DNA of 64,000 nt from Pseudomonas parafulva (GCF_002021815.1 NZ_CP019952.1:4371001-4435000), one strand, 5' to 3'. Positions 1 through 11,300 are shown, counted from the first letter of the stretch. Notes: a model not told the origin generated them from the sequence alone. A program made the numbers and translations.

Positions 1-558
1 CAGTTCGACATCGGCGAACGCGCCGCCTGCCGCTTGGCGCTCGAAGCCGACGTGGAAGCGCACGGTGCCTACTACGGCGTGGTGTGCAATGCCGGCCTGA
101 CCCGCGATGGCGCTTTCCCCGCGCTGACCGACGAGGATTGGGACCAGGTGCTGCGGACCAACCTGGACGGTTTCTACAATGTGCTGCAGCCACTGACCAT
201 GCCCATGATCCGCCGCCGCGCGCCGGGCCGCATCGTCTGCATCACCTCGGTTTCAGGGCTCATCGGCAACCGCGGGCAGGTCAACTACAGCGCTTCGAAG
301 GCGGGCCTGATCGGGGCGGCCAAGGCCCTGGCAATCGAACTGGGCAAGCGGCGTATCACCGTCAACTGCGTAGCGCCCGGGCTGATCGACACGGCCATGC
401 TCGACGAACATGTGCCGGTGGACGAACTGATGAAGATGATCCCTGCCGGGCGCATGGGCACCGCTGAAGAGGTAGCAGGCGCCGTCAACTTTCTCATGTC
501 GCCGGAGGCCAGCTACATCACCCGCCAAGTGCTGGCGGTCAACGGGGGGATGTGCTGA
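1..558 (+). CDS. fabG: 3-oxoacyl-ACP reductase, FabG-like SDR (5' end outside window)
   Basis: NADPH-dependent short-chain dehydrogenase that would reduce a 3-ketoacyl-ACP. The frame is open from base 1, so 185 residues are visible and the N-terminal TGxxxGIG nucleotide-binding loop lies outside. Visible signatures are NAG near the start, the catalytic Ser in the ITSVSG stretch, and the YSASK Tyr/Lys pair. The VNCVAPG segment and the C-terminal VNGG end are typical of FabG. The ketosynthase gene starts on the last base of this stop codon, so the two are translationally coupled. The neighbours suggest a dedicated, aryl-polyene-like pathway (ApeQ position) rather than housekeeping fatty-acid synthesis. 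That pathway assignment is inference, because the rest of the cluster is off the window. Confidence 0.88.
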   Translation, partial: QFDIGERAACRLALEADVEAHGAYYGVVCNAGLTRDGAFPALTDEDWDQVLRTNLDGFYNVLQPLTMPMIRRRAPGRIVCITSVSGLIGNRGQVNYSASKAGLIGAAKALAIELGKRRITVNCVAPGLIDTAMLDEHVPVDELMKMIPAGRMGTAEEVAGAVNFLMSPEASYITRQVLAVNGGMC

Positions 559-1784
559 TGCGCCGCGTGGTCGTCACCGGCATGGCCGGCATCACCTCGC
601 TGGGCAACGACTGGGCAACCATTGCCGGTCATTTCGCCAGCCAACGCAGTGGTATCCGCCGCATGGACGAGTGGGACCGCTTCGAGGAAATGAACACGCG
701 CCTGGCCGGGCCCATCGATGATTTCAAGGTCCCGGCGCACTGGACGCGCAAGCAGCTTCGCAGCATGGGCCGGGTGTCGCGCCTAGCCGTTGGCGCTGCC
801 GAACAGGCCCTCGCCGATGCAGGCTTGCTCGGCGACCCGAGCATTCGCGATGGCCGCATGGGCGTTGCCTGCGGCTCATCCACCGGCAGTACCGACGAGA
901 TCAAGGCGTTCGGCAACATGCTGCTCAACTCGGTGGCCGACGGGCTCAACGCCAATTCCTATGTGCGCATGATGCCGCACACGACCGCCGCCAACATCAG
1001 CATTTTCTTCGGCCTGACCGGGCGCCTGATCCCCACGTCCAGTGCCTGCACCAGCGGCAGCCAAGGCATTGGTTATGCCTATGAAGCCATCAAGTACGGG
1101 CGCCTGCCGATGATGCTGGCCGGCGGTGCCGAAGAACTGTGCCCGACCGAGGCCATGGTCTTCGACGCGCTCTATGCCACCAGCCTCAAGAACGACACGC
1201 CGCACCTCAGCCCGCGCCCCTACGACTGCGGCAGGGATGGCCTGGTGATCGGCGAAGGCGCAGGCATGCTGGTGCTCGAAGAGCTTGAGCATGCACGGGC
1301 GCGAGGCGCGAAGATTCATGCCGAGATCATCGGTTTCGGCAGCAATGCCGACGGCCAGCACACGACCCGACCCGAACAGTCGACCATGCGCCGGGCCATG
1401 GAACTGGCGCTCGAAGACGCAGGCCTGGCACCGGAGGCGATTGGCTATGTGAACGGCCATGGCACCGCGACCGAGCAAGGCGACATCGCCGAAACCCTGG
1501 CCACCAGCAGCCTGTTCGGCCCACGCATGCCCCTCAGTTCGCAGAAGAGCTTCCTGGGCCATACCCTGGGGGCGTGCGGTGCGCTGGAGTCCTGGTTCAG
1601 CATCGAAATGATGAACAGCGACCGCTATGTGCACACACTGAACCTGGACGCGGTAGACCCTCGCTGCGGCGAACTGGACTACCTGCGTGGTGAGTTCCGC
1701 CACATGAGCCACGGGTTCGTGATGAACAACAATTTTGCCTTCGGCGGGGTCAACACGTCGCTGATCTTCCGCCGCTGGCCCTGA
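558..1784 (+). CDS. beta-ketoacyl-ACP synthase, FabF-like
   Basis: Condensing enzyme that elongates an acyl chain with malonyl-ACP. The protein is 408 residues, the usual length for the KAS I/II family. The Cys-His-His triad is complete: Cys in SACTSGSQ, His in NGHGTAT, His in FLGHTLGA. The C-terminal NNNFAFGGVN motif is also typical. I chose the ATG at 558, seven bases after a GGGGGGA ribosome site; an in-frame GTG at 552 is possible. It follows the FabG-like gene directly, a KR-KS order matching the ApeQ-ApeR end of aryl polyene clusters. Housekeeping fabF normally sits with acpP, which is not present here, so I read it as the last synthase of a specialised polyene/fatty acid cluster. Confidence 0.88.
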   Translation: MRRVVVTGMAGITSLGNDWATIAGHFASQRSGIRRMDEWDRFEEMNTRLAGPIDDFKVPAHWTRKQLRSMGRVSRLAVGAAEQALADAGLLGDPSIRDGRMGVACGSSTGSTDEIKAFGNMLLNSVADGLNANSYVRMMPHTTAANISIFFGLTGRLIPTSSACTSGSQGIGYAYEAIKYGRLPMMLAGGAEELCPTEAMVFDALYATSLKNDTPHLSPRPYDCGRDGLVIGEGAGMLVLEELEHARARGAKIHAEIIGFGSNADGQHTTRPEQSTMRRAMELALEDAGLAPEAIGYVNGHGTATEQGDIAETLATSSLFGPRMPLSSQKSFLGHTLGACGALESWFSIEMMNSDRYVHTLNLDAVDPRCGELDYLRGEFRHMSHGFVMNNNFAFGGVNTSLIFRRWP

Positions 1785-1805
1785 CCCTCAATAGGAGCGC
1801 AAGGA

Positions 1806-2237
1806 ATGTCCTCACTGCTACGCGCCGCTGCACTAGGGCTGGTACTGGCCGGCCTTGCCGGTTGTACCTCCAAGCCGGTGCTCAACCCCTCGGAACAACT
1901 GGCTGCTGCCACCCCTTACACCCAGCAGCAGGTCCAGCAGGCGATCCTCAAGGCCATCGTCGAGCGTGGCTGGACGGCCCGTTCGGTGGGCGCCTCGGTC
2001 ATTCAGGCCGACATCACTGTGCGCAATACCTTCTACGCCGCCGTGGATATTCACTACAGCGCCAGCCAGTTCCGCATCGATTACCGCGATAGCCGCGAAC
2101 TGGGCTATGACGACGGCAGGATCCACCGCAACTACAACCGCTGGGTCTACAACCTGGACCGCAGCATCGTGCGCCAGCTCAACGCACTGTCCGCCGATCA
2201 GCTTCTGCAACGCAGCAACGCCTCATCCAACCACTGA
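1806..2237 (+). CDS. putative lipoprotein, 143 aa
   Basis: Predicted outer- or inner-membrane lipoprotein of unknown function. The N-terminus has a short hydrophobic stretch ending in the lipobox LAGC, with the lipidated Cys at about residue 20. The mature part is about 120 residues, contains repeated Tyr/Arg/Asp residues and has no enzyme motif I recognise. An AGGAGC ribosome site lies just before the ATG. It is 21 bases after the ketosynthase and 15 before the next small secreted protein, so it looks like part of the same transcript. Small lipoproteins are common in aryl-polyene-type clusters, where products are moved to the outer membrane, but a role here is inference. Confidence 0.75.
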   Translation: MSSLLRAAALGLVLAGLAGCTSKPVLNPSEQLAAATPYTQQQVQQAILKAIVERGWTARSVGASVIQADITVRNTFYAAVDIHYSASQFRIDYRDSRELGYDDGRIHRNYNRWVYNLDRSIVRQLNALSADQLLQRSNASSNH

Positions 2238-2252
2238 CCAAGGAAGACCCCG

Positions 2253-2699
2253 ATGCGCTTGAAAACCCTGACCGCCGCCACCGCCCTGCTGCTCGCTGCC
2301 CTACCCGGCCTGAGCCAGGCTCGCGACACAGCGCTGTACCTGCCGTTCGAAAAGGTGGTGCAGCAGATGCTCGCCGAGAAGAAGCTCGATGGCTCGGTCA
2401 AATTCTACCTGGCCGGCGTAAAGCCGCGCGGCAAGGTCACCGTGATCAGCCCCAACTCGGTCACCAACAAGAAAACCAACGCCTTCAACAAGAGTGACGA
2501 GGCTGCCTGTGAGTGGGCCCTGCAATCCGCGTTGCTGACCTTGCAGGACGCTGCTCGCAAGGCAAACGCCAATGCCGTGACGAACATCGCCAGCTACTAC
2601 AAGCGCAACGAGCGCAAGGACGCTTCCACCTACGAATGCCACGCCGGTGCAGTGATTGCCGGTGTTGCGCTCAAGGGTGACCTGGCCCGCGTCAACTGA
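2253..2699 (+). CDS. small secreted protein, often mislabelled 'excinuclease ATPase subunit'
   Basis: 148-residue protein with a cleavable signal peptide (hydrophobic residues about 7-22, ending LSQA). The mature part carries a conserved block, NKKTNAFNKSDEAACEWA, and a later NAVTNIASYYKRNE segment. I remember these from small secreted proteins given the misleading name 'excinuclease ATPase subunit'; there is no ATPase motif. Two Cys (in AACEW and YECHAG) could form a disulphide. It is last in the fabG-ketosynthase-lipoprotein run and stops shortly before the convergent LysR gene. Function is unknown. Confidence 0.75.
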   Translation: MRLKTLTAATALLLAALPGLSQARDTALYLPFEKVVQQMLAEKKLDGSVKFYLAGVKPRGKVTVISPNSVTNKKTNAFNKSDEAACEWALQSALLTLQDAARKANANAVTNIASYYKRNERKDASTYECHAGAVIAGVALKGDLARVN

Positions 2700-2726
2700 T
2701 GACTCTCCGCGCTCACCGGGCAGGTT

Positions 2727-3620
2727 TCATCCCTGAACCTGCCCGGTGAGCAGCTCGGCAAATGCCTCGGCCATCGCCGACCTGCGGCACTGGCGCTGTA
2801 CCAGCCAGACCGCCGAGGTGGCCTGCTCGTCCAGCAAGGTGCGGTACACCACGCCCTCGATGCGCATGCGCTGATAGGACGCCGGCAGCACCGACACCCC
2901 AAGCCCCGCCGACACCAGGCCGATGATGGTCATGGCCTCCCCTGCTTCCTGCGCGAAATGGGGACTGAAACCCGCCTGGCGCGCCAGATCCAGTAACTGC
3001 GCGTACAAACCACTGCCGTAGCTGCGTGGAAAGAAAACGAAAGGCTCGTGGGCCAGCGCTGCTAGGTGCACACCCTGCTCGGCGCCGTTGGCCAGCGCAT
3101 GGGAGGCGTTGATCACTGCCACCAAGGGCTCACGAAACAGCTCGGTCGCAACCAGGCCGTCGGCCAGCGGCATGGGTCGCATCAGCCCCACTTCGATGGA
3201 CTCGTCGAACACGCCCTGCGCCACTTCGCGGCTGCTCATTTCCATGAGGTTCAGGTGCACGGCAGGGAAGCGCTGCCGGAACGCATGAATCGCCTTGGGA
3301 ATTTTCGATGTGAACGGGGCCGAGGATGTGAAGCCGATCTTCATTTCACCCAGTTCGCCCAACTGTGCGCGGCGGGCGACATCGGCGGCCTTTTCGACCT
3401 GCGCCAACACCTGACGAGCCTCTTCCAGAAACAGTCGCCCGGCCTCGCTGAGCTCGACACGGCGGTTGGTCCGTTCGAACAGCCGCGCACCGAGTTCCTG
3501 CTCGAGCGCAAGGATCTGTTGGCTAAGTGGAGGCTGCGAGATGCCCAGTTGCTGGGCTGCCCGGCCGAAGTGCAACTCTTCGGCAACCGCGACGAAATAG
3601 CGTAAGTGGCGCAGCTCCAT
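2727..3620 (-). CDS. LysR-family transcriptional regulator
   Basis: 297-residue LTTR. The N-terminal winged helix-turn-helix begins MELRHLRYFVAVAEELHFGR and includes the SQPPLSQQ recognition region (about residues 30-38). It is followed by a linker helix and a two-lobe effector domain (about 90-290). I chose the start at MELRHL; an upstream in-frame Met adds only four unlikely residues. It is divergent from an MFS transporter, with a 9-bp inverted repeat between them. The usual LTTR arrangement would be control of the transporter and of its own gene in response to a small ligand, which is not identifiable from sequence. Confidence 0.9.
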   Translation of the reverse strand: MELRHLRYFVAVAEELHFGRAAQQLGISQPPLSQQILALEQELGARLFERTNRRVELSEAGRLFLEEARQVLAQVEKAADVARRAQLGELGEMKIGFTSSAPFTSKIPKAIHAFRQRFPAVHLNLMEMSSREVAQGVFDESIEVGLMRPMPLADGLVATELFREPLVAVINASHALANGAEQGVHLAALAHEPFVFFPRSYGSGLYAQLLDLARQAGFSPHFAQEAGEAMTIIGLVSAGLGVSVLPASYQRMRIEGVVYRTLLDEQATSAVWLVQRQCRRSAMAEAFAELLTGQVQG

Positions 3621-3649
3621 CACCCACCCCATAGGTCGTGAAACGTCTC

Positions 3650-3680
3650 AATTAGGTCGAACAATATATTGGACCTAATT
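3650..3680. promoter_or_regulatory. candidate LysR operator (9-bp inverted repeat)
   Basis: The arms aattaggtc (3650-3658) and gacctaatt (3672-3680) are perfect inverted copies separated by 13 bases, in the divergent gap between the LysR regulator and the MFS gene. A related half site, ataggtcg, begins at 3631. The AT-rich centre and the size fit an LTTR recognition site. Binding is inference. Confidence 0.55.
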
Positions 3681-3726
3681 ATTAGCCAGCTATATGATTT
3701 TTTCACTGCCTCTGAGGTACTTGCCC

Positions 3727-4977
3727 GTGAAAACCGCTGTAGCCCTCGTATCGACCCAACCCGAACCCGAGCCTGTGACCTCGCACGACGCCTGGATCGA
3801 AAAGGGCACCCCGGCGTTCATGAGAACGGTCCTGGCGCTGTTCAGCGGCGGCTTCGCCACCTTTGCCCTGCTCTACTGTGTACAACCGATGATGCCCTTG
3901 CTGTCGAAGGAATTCGGCATCAACGCTGCACAGAGCAGCCTGGTGCTTTCGGTCTCGACTGGCATGCTGGCGCTTGGGCTGCTGGTCACGGGCCCGATCT
4001 CTGACCGCATCGGCCGCAAGCCAGTGATGGTGGCGGCCCTGGGCTGCGCGGCCTTGTCCACGATAGCCAGCGCGCTGATGCCGACCTGGGAACTGGTCCT
4101 GGCAACTCGGGCCTTGGTCGGGTTGTCGTTGAGCGGGCTGGCGGCCGTGGCCATGACCTACCTTAGTGAAGAGATCCACCCACAGCACATTGGCCTGGCC
4201 ATGGGCCTGTACATCGGCGGCAATGCCATCGGCGGCATGTGCGGGCGCCTGATCACGGGCGTGCTGATCGATTTCGTCAGCTGGCACGCGGCATTGCTCA
4301 CCTTGGGAAGCCTGGCACTGCTGGCGGCCATCGTGTTCTGGAAGGCATTGCCCGAGTCGCGCAACTTCCAGCCTCAGACCCTGAACCCACGCACGTTGGT
4401 CAACGGGTTCCTCATGCACTTCAAGGACGCCGGCCTGCCCTGGCTGTTTCTCGAAGCCTTCCTGCTCATGGGCGCTTTCGTCACGCTGTTCAACTACATC
4501 GGCTACCGCTTGCTGGCCGAGCCTTATCACATGAATCAAGCCCTGGTGGGTTTGCTGTCGGTCGTCTACCTGTCTGGCATCTACAGTTCGGCCCAGGTGG
4601 GCGCTCTGGCTGACAGGCTGGGACGGCGCAAGGTGTTCTGGGCCAGCATCGTGGTCATGGGCGGCGGCTTGCTCATGACCCTGACCCAGCCGCTGTCGCT
4701 GATCATCCTGGGCATGCTTGTCTTCACCTTCGGCTTCTTCGGGGCCCACTCGGTGGCCAGCAGCTGGATCGGGCGACGAGCGCTCACAGCCAAGGGGCAG
4801 GCCTCCTCGCTGTACCTGTTCTGTTACTACGCCGGTTCAAGCGTGGCGGGCACGGCTGGCGGGGTGTTCTGGCACCATTGGGGCTGGAACGGCATCGGCC
4901 TGTTCATTGGATGCTTGCTGGCGGTGGCCCTGATGGTGGCGTTGCGCCTGAGCACCTTGGCGCCGAAGGCCGCCTGA
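3727..4977 (+). CDS. MFS transporter (drug/solute efflux type, YnfM-like)
   Basis: Inner-membrane major facilitator protein with about 12 hydrophobic helices. The MFS signature between helices 2 and 3 is clear (GPISDRIGRKP) and recurs in the second half as GALADRLGRRK. A soluble N-terminal tail of about 40 residues precedes the first helix. I prefer the GTG at 3727, nine bases after a GAGG ribosome site, giving 416 residues. An in-frame ATG at 3694 has no ribosome site and would add 11 residues. It is divergent from a LysR regulator, which probably controls it. The resemblance is to YnfM-like exporters; the substrate is unknown. Confidence 0.85.
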   Translation: MKTAVALVSTQPEPEPVTSHDAWIEKGTPAFMRTVLALFSGGFATFALLYCVQPMMPLLSKEFGINAAQSSLVLSVSTGMLALGLLVTGPISDRIGRKPVMVAALGCAALSTIASALMPTWELVLATRALVGLSLSGLAAVAMTYLSEEIHPQHIGLAMGLYIGGNAIGGMCGRLITGVLIDFVSWHAALLTLGSLALLAAIVFWKALPESRNFQPQTLNPRTLVNGFLMHFKDAGLPWLFLEAFLLMGAFVTLFNYIGYRLLAEPYHMNQALVGLLSVVYLSGIYSSAQVGALADRLGRRKVFWASIVVMGGGLLMTLTQPLSLIILGMLVFTFGFFGAHSVASSWIGRRALTAKGQASSLYLFCYYAGSSVAGTAGGVFWHHWGWNGIGLFIGCLLAVALMVALRLSTLAPKAA

Positions 4978-4998
4978 AGGCAGGGGAACGCGGCAACA

Positions 4999-5036
4999 CA
5001 GGCAGGCTCGCAGTGGATCCGCCGCGAGCCTGCCTG
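4999..5036. terminator. hairpin between convergent MFS and OB-fold genes
   Basis: Perfect 13-bp arms caggcaggctcgc (4999-5011) and gcgagcctgcctg (5024-5036) with a 12-base loop, lying between two convergent genes. There is no T-run on either side, so it may act as a bidirectional but weak terminator or as an mRNA 3' end stabiliser. Confidence 0.5.
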
Positions 5037-5052
5037 CGACAGGATCACTGGA

Positions 5053-5403
5053 TCAGTTGATGATCTCGACCCGGTCCACGTCCACCTCGCGGCTCATCAA
5101 GTGTTTTTCGACTTCGCCGATCAGCTTGACCTTGGTCTTGTCATTGAAGGGTGTGGGCGGCAGGTCCTCGTCATCGATCTCGACCGTAATGGTGCCGGTG
5201 CTGTCCTTGAATTCGTATTTGTCATCGTTGTCGAGCTTGCGGGTCACGTAGCCCTGCAAGACCACCGGCGTATCGTCTGCGGCCTCGCTGGCAGCGGCCA
5301 CGGTGGCAATCGACTGCGCACCAGGGCCGGTGTAGCCGCCTGACGCCAGTGCAGCGGTGCTGAACAAGGGGGCAAGGATCAGGGCAAGGTAGCGTGCTTT
5401 CAT
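5053..5403 (-). CDS. YgiW/YdeI-family periplasmic OB-fold stress protein
   Basis: 116-residue secreted protein. Residues 1-20 form a signal peptide ending in ALASGGY. The remaining part is a bacterial OB-fold: GYVTRKLDNDDKYEFKDSTG, then TITVEIDDEDL, then KVKLIGEVEKHLMSREVDVD. This is the NirD/YgiW/YdeI stress-tolerance family, which includes the calcium-responsive CarO of P. aeruginosa. The acidic loops could bind cations. It is monocistronic on the minus strand. A 7-bp hairpin (5411-5436) and an 11-base-period direct repeat (5453-5469) lie just upstream. Family members are often controlled by two-component systems, but no such genes are nearby. Confidence 0.85.
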   Translation of the reverse strand: MKARYLALILAPLFSTAALASGGYTGPGAQSIATVAAASEAADDTPVVLQGYVTRKLDNDDKYEFKDSTGTITVEIDDEDLPPTPFNDKTKVKLIGEVEKHLMSREVDVDRVEIIN

Positions 5404-5452
5404 GGGAGCGGGTCCTATCTCTGTTGGAGTAGGACCAGCCTAGCGAGCACCG

Positions 5453-5469
5453 CTGAATTGAAACTTAAT
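5453..5469 (-). promoter_or_regulatory. possible response-regulator direct repeat upstream of the OB-fold gene
   Basis: On the minus strand ATTAAG and ATTCAG are separated by five bases (11-base period), about 50 bases before the start codon. The layout resembles PmrA/PhoP-type boxes, but one half has a mismatch. Weak evidence. Confidence 0.3.
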
Positions 5470-5533
5470 GCGACAATCTCGCTGCACTCAGCCCCGGCCG
5501 GGCTACGCAGCGTCATGCGCTGTCACAAGCGGC

Positions 5534-6598
5534 TCACAGGTGATACTGCGCCGACAGCTCGTGCACGGCGTTGATGAAAGCGCCCGCGTGTTCAGGATCG
5601 ACCTCCGGCGTGATGCCGTGGCCCAAGTTGAACACATGGCCGCTGCCGTGGCCGTAGCTGGCCAGGATGCGTGCCACTTCCGCACGAATGGCCTGCGGCC
5701 GGGCATACAGGACGGTCGGGTCCATGTTGCCCTGCAAGGCGACCTTGTCACCCACCCGGCGACGGGCATCGCCGATGTCGCAGGTCCAGTCCAGCCCCAA
5801 TGCATCGGCCCCGGCATCGGCAATGCTTTCCAGCCACAGGCCGCCGTTCTTGGTGAACAGGATCACCGGCACCTTGCGCCCGTCGTGTTCGCGAATCAGG
5901 CCGCTGACGATCTTGCGCATATAGGCCAGGGAGAACTCCTGATAGGCCGCCGACGACAGGTTGCCGCCCCAGGTGTCGAAGATCTGCACGGCCTGGGCAC
6001 CGGCCAGGATCTGCCCATTGAGGTAGCTGGTCACCGACTGCGCCAGTTTGTCCAGCAACAGGTGCAGTGCCTGCGGATTGTCATAGGCCATGGCCTTGGT
6101 TTTGCGAAAATCCTTGGAGGAGCCGCCTTCGACCATGTAGGTGGCCAGGGTCCAGGGGCTGCCGGAGAAGCCGATCAGCGGCACGCGGCCGTTGAGTTCG
6201 CGGCGGATGGTACTGACCGCGTCCATCACATAGCCCAGGTCTTTCTGCGCGTCGGGAACAGGCAGCGCCTCGATGTCGGCCGGGGTGCTGACCACCTTCC
6301 TGAAACGCGGGCCTTCACCGGTTTCGAAATACAGGCCAAGGCCCATGGCGTCCGGGATGGTGAGGATGTCCGAGAACAGGATCGCCGCATCCAGCGGGTA
6401 ACGGTCCAGCGGCTGCAGGGTCACTTCGCAGGCGAACTGCGGGTTCTTGCACAGGCTCATGAAGTCGCCGGCCTTGGCGCGGCTGGCGCGGTACTCCGGA
6501 AGGTAGCGGCCGGCCTGGCGCATCATCCAGACCGGGGTCACGTCAACGGGTTGCTTGAGCAGAGCACGCAGGAAACGGTCGTTCTTCAGGGCAGTCAT
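5534..6598 (-). CDS. hemE: uroporphyrinogen decarboxylase
   Basis: Cytoplasmic haem-pathway enzyme converting uroporphyrinogen III to coproporphyrinogen III by four decarboxylations. The protein is 354 residues, the family's normal length. Diagnostic sequences are [11 protein letters not shown] (Arg27, Arg31 and Arg37) near the N-terminus and [12 protein letters not shown] with its substrate-contacting Asp. A late [15 protein letters not shown] segment carries the conserved His. It lies downstream of gltD on the same strand with about 176 bases between, so it may have its own promoter there. The hemE-gltD-gltB order is conserved in Pseudomonas. Confidence 0.97.
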   Translation of the reverse strand: MTALKNDRFLRALLKQPVDVTPVWMMRQAGRYLPEYRASRAKAGDFMSLCKNPQFACEVTLQPLDRYPLDAAILFSDILTIPDAMGLGLYFETGEGPRFRKVVSTPADIEALPVPDAQKDLGYVMDAVSTIRRELNGRVPLIGFSGSPWTLATYMVEGGSSKDFRKTKAMAYDNPQALHLLLDKLAQSVTSYLNGQILAGAQAVQIFDTWGGNLSSAAYQEFSLAYMRKIVSGLIREHDGRKVPVILFTKNGGLWLESIADAGADALGLDWTCDIGDARRRVGDKVALQGNMDPTVLYARPQAIRAEVARILASYGHGSGHVFNLGHGITPEVDPEHAGAFINAVHELSAQYHL

Positions 6599-6774
6599 GT
6601 CGGCATCCGGAAAAATAGTGGGGGCATTTTCTCAGACACCGACACAAAAGGCACGGTCGGGGCCATGCGTTTTGTTTTTTGCGTGCTTCAGGTCAAGCAT
6701 TCCCGGGCAGGTCTGGCGCTTGTCCCTGGCAAGTGAGGCCGCCCAGCGACCCCACGTGACCTGCCAGGGCGCGC

Positions 6775-8196
<1,422 letters not shown>

Positions 8197-8264
8197 TCAA
8201 AACCTCTTAACAGCAGCCGCACGCTACACGCTGCAAGCCGCAAGACGATCACTTGAGCCGGGCA

Positions 8265-8298
8265 AACCCTGGGCTGCTCGGTTCGAGCGCCCAGGGTT
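8265..8298 (-). other. stem-loop in the gltB-gltD gap
   Basis: aaccctgggc (8265-8274) pairs perfectly with gcccagggtt (8289-8298) across a 14-base loop. It lies 16 bases after the gltB stop in the direction of transcription, with no T-run. It could be an attenuator or a 3' end stabiliser for gltB mRNA. Between it and gltD lies a stretch of ctgcaag-like short repeats (about 8214-8251). Confidence 0.5.
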
Positions 8299-8314
8299 GG
8301 TCACGTGCAGCTGT

Positions 8315-11300
8315 TTACTGCGGGTTGGCGCGGGTGCTGGACAGCAGTTGCTTGAGGTTGGCGGCCTTGGGCTTGACCAACCAGAAACGTCGTACGTAGT
8401 CGTCCAGGTTTTCGGAGAGCTCACGCCCCCACTCACTGCCGGTTTCATCCACATACTCGGCAAGAACCCGCGCCAGGTGACTGCGGTAAGCCTCCATCGC
8501 TTCACCACTGATGCGCTGGATTTCCACCAGTTCGTGGTTGAGCTTGTCGACGAAGCTGTTGTCCATGTCGAGCACGTAGGCGAAACCGCCCGTCATGCCA
8601 GAGCCGAAGTTGTAACCGGTCTTGCCCAGGACGCAGACGAAGCCGCCGGTCATGTACTCACAGCAGTGATCACCAGTGCCCTCTACCACGGCGTGGGCAC
8701 CAGAGTTGCGTACAGCGAAGCGCTCGCCCGCCGTACCGGCAGCGAACAACCTGCCACCGGTGGCGCCGTACAGGCAGGTGTTGCCGACGATTGCGCTGTG
8801 CTGGGTTTCGAACGGGCTGCCGGCCGGCGGCACGATGGTGACCTTGCCACCGGTCATGCCCTTGCCGACGTAGTCGTTGGCGTCACCCTCAAGGTACAGG
8901 TTCAGGCCGCCGGCGTTCCAGACGCCGAAGCTCTGGCCTGCAGTGCCTTTGAAACGGAACGTGATCGGCGCACCGGCCATGCCCTGGTTGCCATACAACC
9001 GGGCGATTTCACCAGAGACACGCGCACCGATGGAACGGTCGCAGTTGCAGATGTCGAGCGCGAACTCGCCACCGGCCTGGTCACGCACAGCCGGCATGGC
9101 CATTTCGACCATCTTCTCGGCAAGCTCGCCCTTGTCGAAGGGCGGGTTTCTGTCCACCTCGCAGAACTGCGGCTTGTCGGCCGCAATGTGCGAGCTGCCC
9201 AACAGCGGGGTCAGGTCCAGGTGGTGCTGGCGCTCGGTGTCGCCCGGCAGTACCTCAAGCAGGTCGGTGCGCCCGATCAGCTCGCCAAGGCTGCGCACGC
9301 CAAGCCTTGCCAGCCACTCTCGGGTTTCCTCAGCCACGAAGGTAAAGAAGTTGACGACCATGTCGACCGTGCCGATGTAGTGATCCTTGCGCAGCTTGTC
9401 GTTCTGGGTCGCCACGCCGGTCGCGCAGTTGTTCAGGTGGCAGATACGCAGGTACTTGCAGCCCAGCGCGATCATTGGGGCGGTGCCGAAGCCGAAGCTT
9501 TCAGCACCCAGGATGGCAGCCTTGATGACGTCCAGGCCGGTCTTGAGGCCGCCGTCAGTCTGTACCCGGACCTTGCCGCGCAAATCGTTGCCGCGCAGTG
9601 TCTGGTGAGTCTCGGCAAGGCCCAGTTCCCACGGCGCGCCCGCATACTTGATCGAGGTCAGTGGCGATGCGCCCGTGCCGCCGTCGTAGCCCGAGATGGT
9701 GATGAGGTCGGCATAGGCCTTGGCCACGCCAGCGGCGATGGTACCGACACCCGCCTCGGCCACCAGCTTGACCGAAACCAGCGCCTGCGGATTGACCTGC
9801 TTGAGGTCATAGATCAGCTGCGCCAGGTCTTCGATCGAGTAGATGTCGTGGTGCGGTGGGGGCGAGATCAGCGTCACGCCCGGTACGGCATAGCGCAGCT
9901 TGGCGATCAGGCCGTTGACCTTGCCGCCGGGCAGCTGGCCGCCCTCGCCGGGTTTGGCGCCCTGGGCCACCTTGATCTGCAACACTTCGGCATTGACCAG
10001 GTATTCAGGGGTCACGCCAAAGCGGCCGGTCGCCACCTGCTTGATCTTGGAACTCTTGAGGGTGCCGTAGCGGGCTGGGTCTTCTCCGCCTTCACCGGAG
10101 TTGGAACGCGCGCCCAGGCGATTCATCGCCTCGGCCAAGGCTTCGTGAGCCTCTGGAGACAGCGCACCCAGCGAGATACCGGCAGAATCGAAGCGCTTGA
10201 GGATGGCGTCGAGCGGCTCGATCTGCTCCAGCGGCAACGGCTGGTCGGCCACCTTGACCTTCAACAGATCGCGAATCATCGAGACCGGACGCTGGTCGAC
10301 CAGCGTGGTGTACTCCTTGAACTTGGCGAAGTCGCCCTGCTGCACGGCGGCTTGCAGGGTGTTGACCACGTCGGGGTTGTAGGCATGGTATTCGCCACCG
10401 TGGACGAACTTCAGCAAGCCACCCTGCTGAATCGGCTTGCGCACGCTCCAGGCCTCGGCAGCCAACAGCTTCTGGTCACTTTCCAGATCGACGAAGCGCG
10501 CACCCTTGATACGGCTCGACACACCCTTGAAGCTCAACCCGACCACTTCTTCGGCAAGGCCAATGGCTTCGAACAACTGGGCGCCCCGGTAGGAGGCGAC
10601 CGTGGAGATGCCCATTTTCGACAGGATCTTGAGCAGACCTTTGGAGATGCCCTTGCGGTAGTACTTGAAGACCTCGTCCAGATCGCCTAGCACTTCGCCC
10701 GTGCGGATCAGGTCGGCCAGCACTTCATAGGCCAGGTACGGGTACACAGCCGAGGCCCCGAAGCCCAGCAGCACGGCGAAGTGGTGCGGGTCGCGGGCGG
10801 TGGCGGTTTCCACCAGGATGTTGCTGTCGCAACGCAGGCCTTGCTCGGTCAAGCGGTGATGCACTGCACCTACGGCCAGCGAAGCATGCACCGGCAGCTT
10901 GCCGGGTGCGATGTGGCGGTCGCTGAGCACCAGTTGCGTCTTGCCCGCGCGCACGGCCTCTTCGGCCTGGTCGGCGATGTTGCGGATAGCCGCTTCCAGC
11001 CCGACGGCCTCTTCGTAGTTCAGATCGATCAACTGACGCTCGAAGCCGTCACGCTCCAGATTCATCAGCGAGCGCCACTTGGCCGGCGAAATGACGGGCG
11101 AGCTCAGGATGACGCGTGAGGCATGCTCCGGCGACTCCTGGAAAATGTTGCGCTCGGCGCCCAGGCAGATCTCCAGCGACATCACGATCGCTTCACGCAG
11201 TGGGTCGATCGGGGGGTTGGTGACCTGGGCGAACTGCTGGCGGAAGAAATCGTACGGCGAGCGCACGCGCTGCGACAGCACGGCCATCGGCGTGTCGTCA

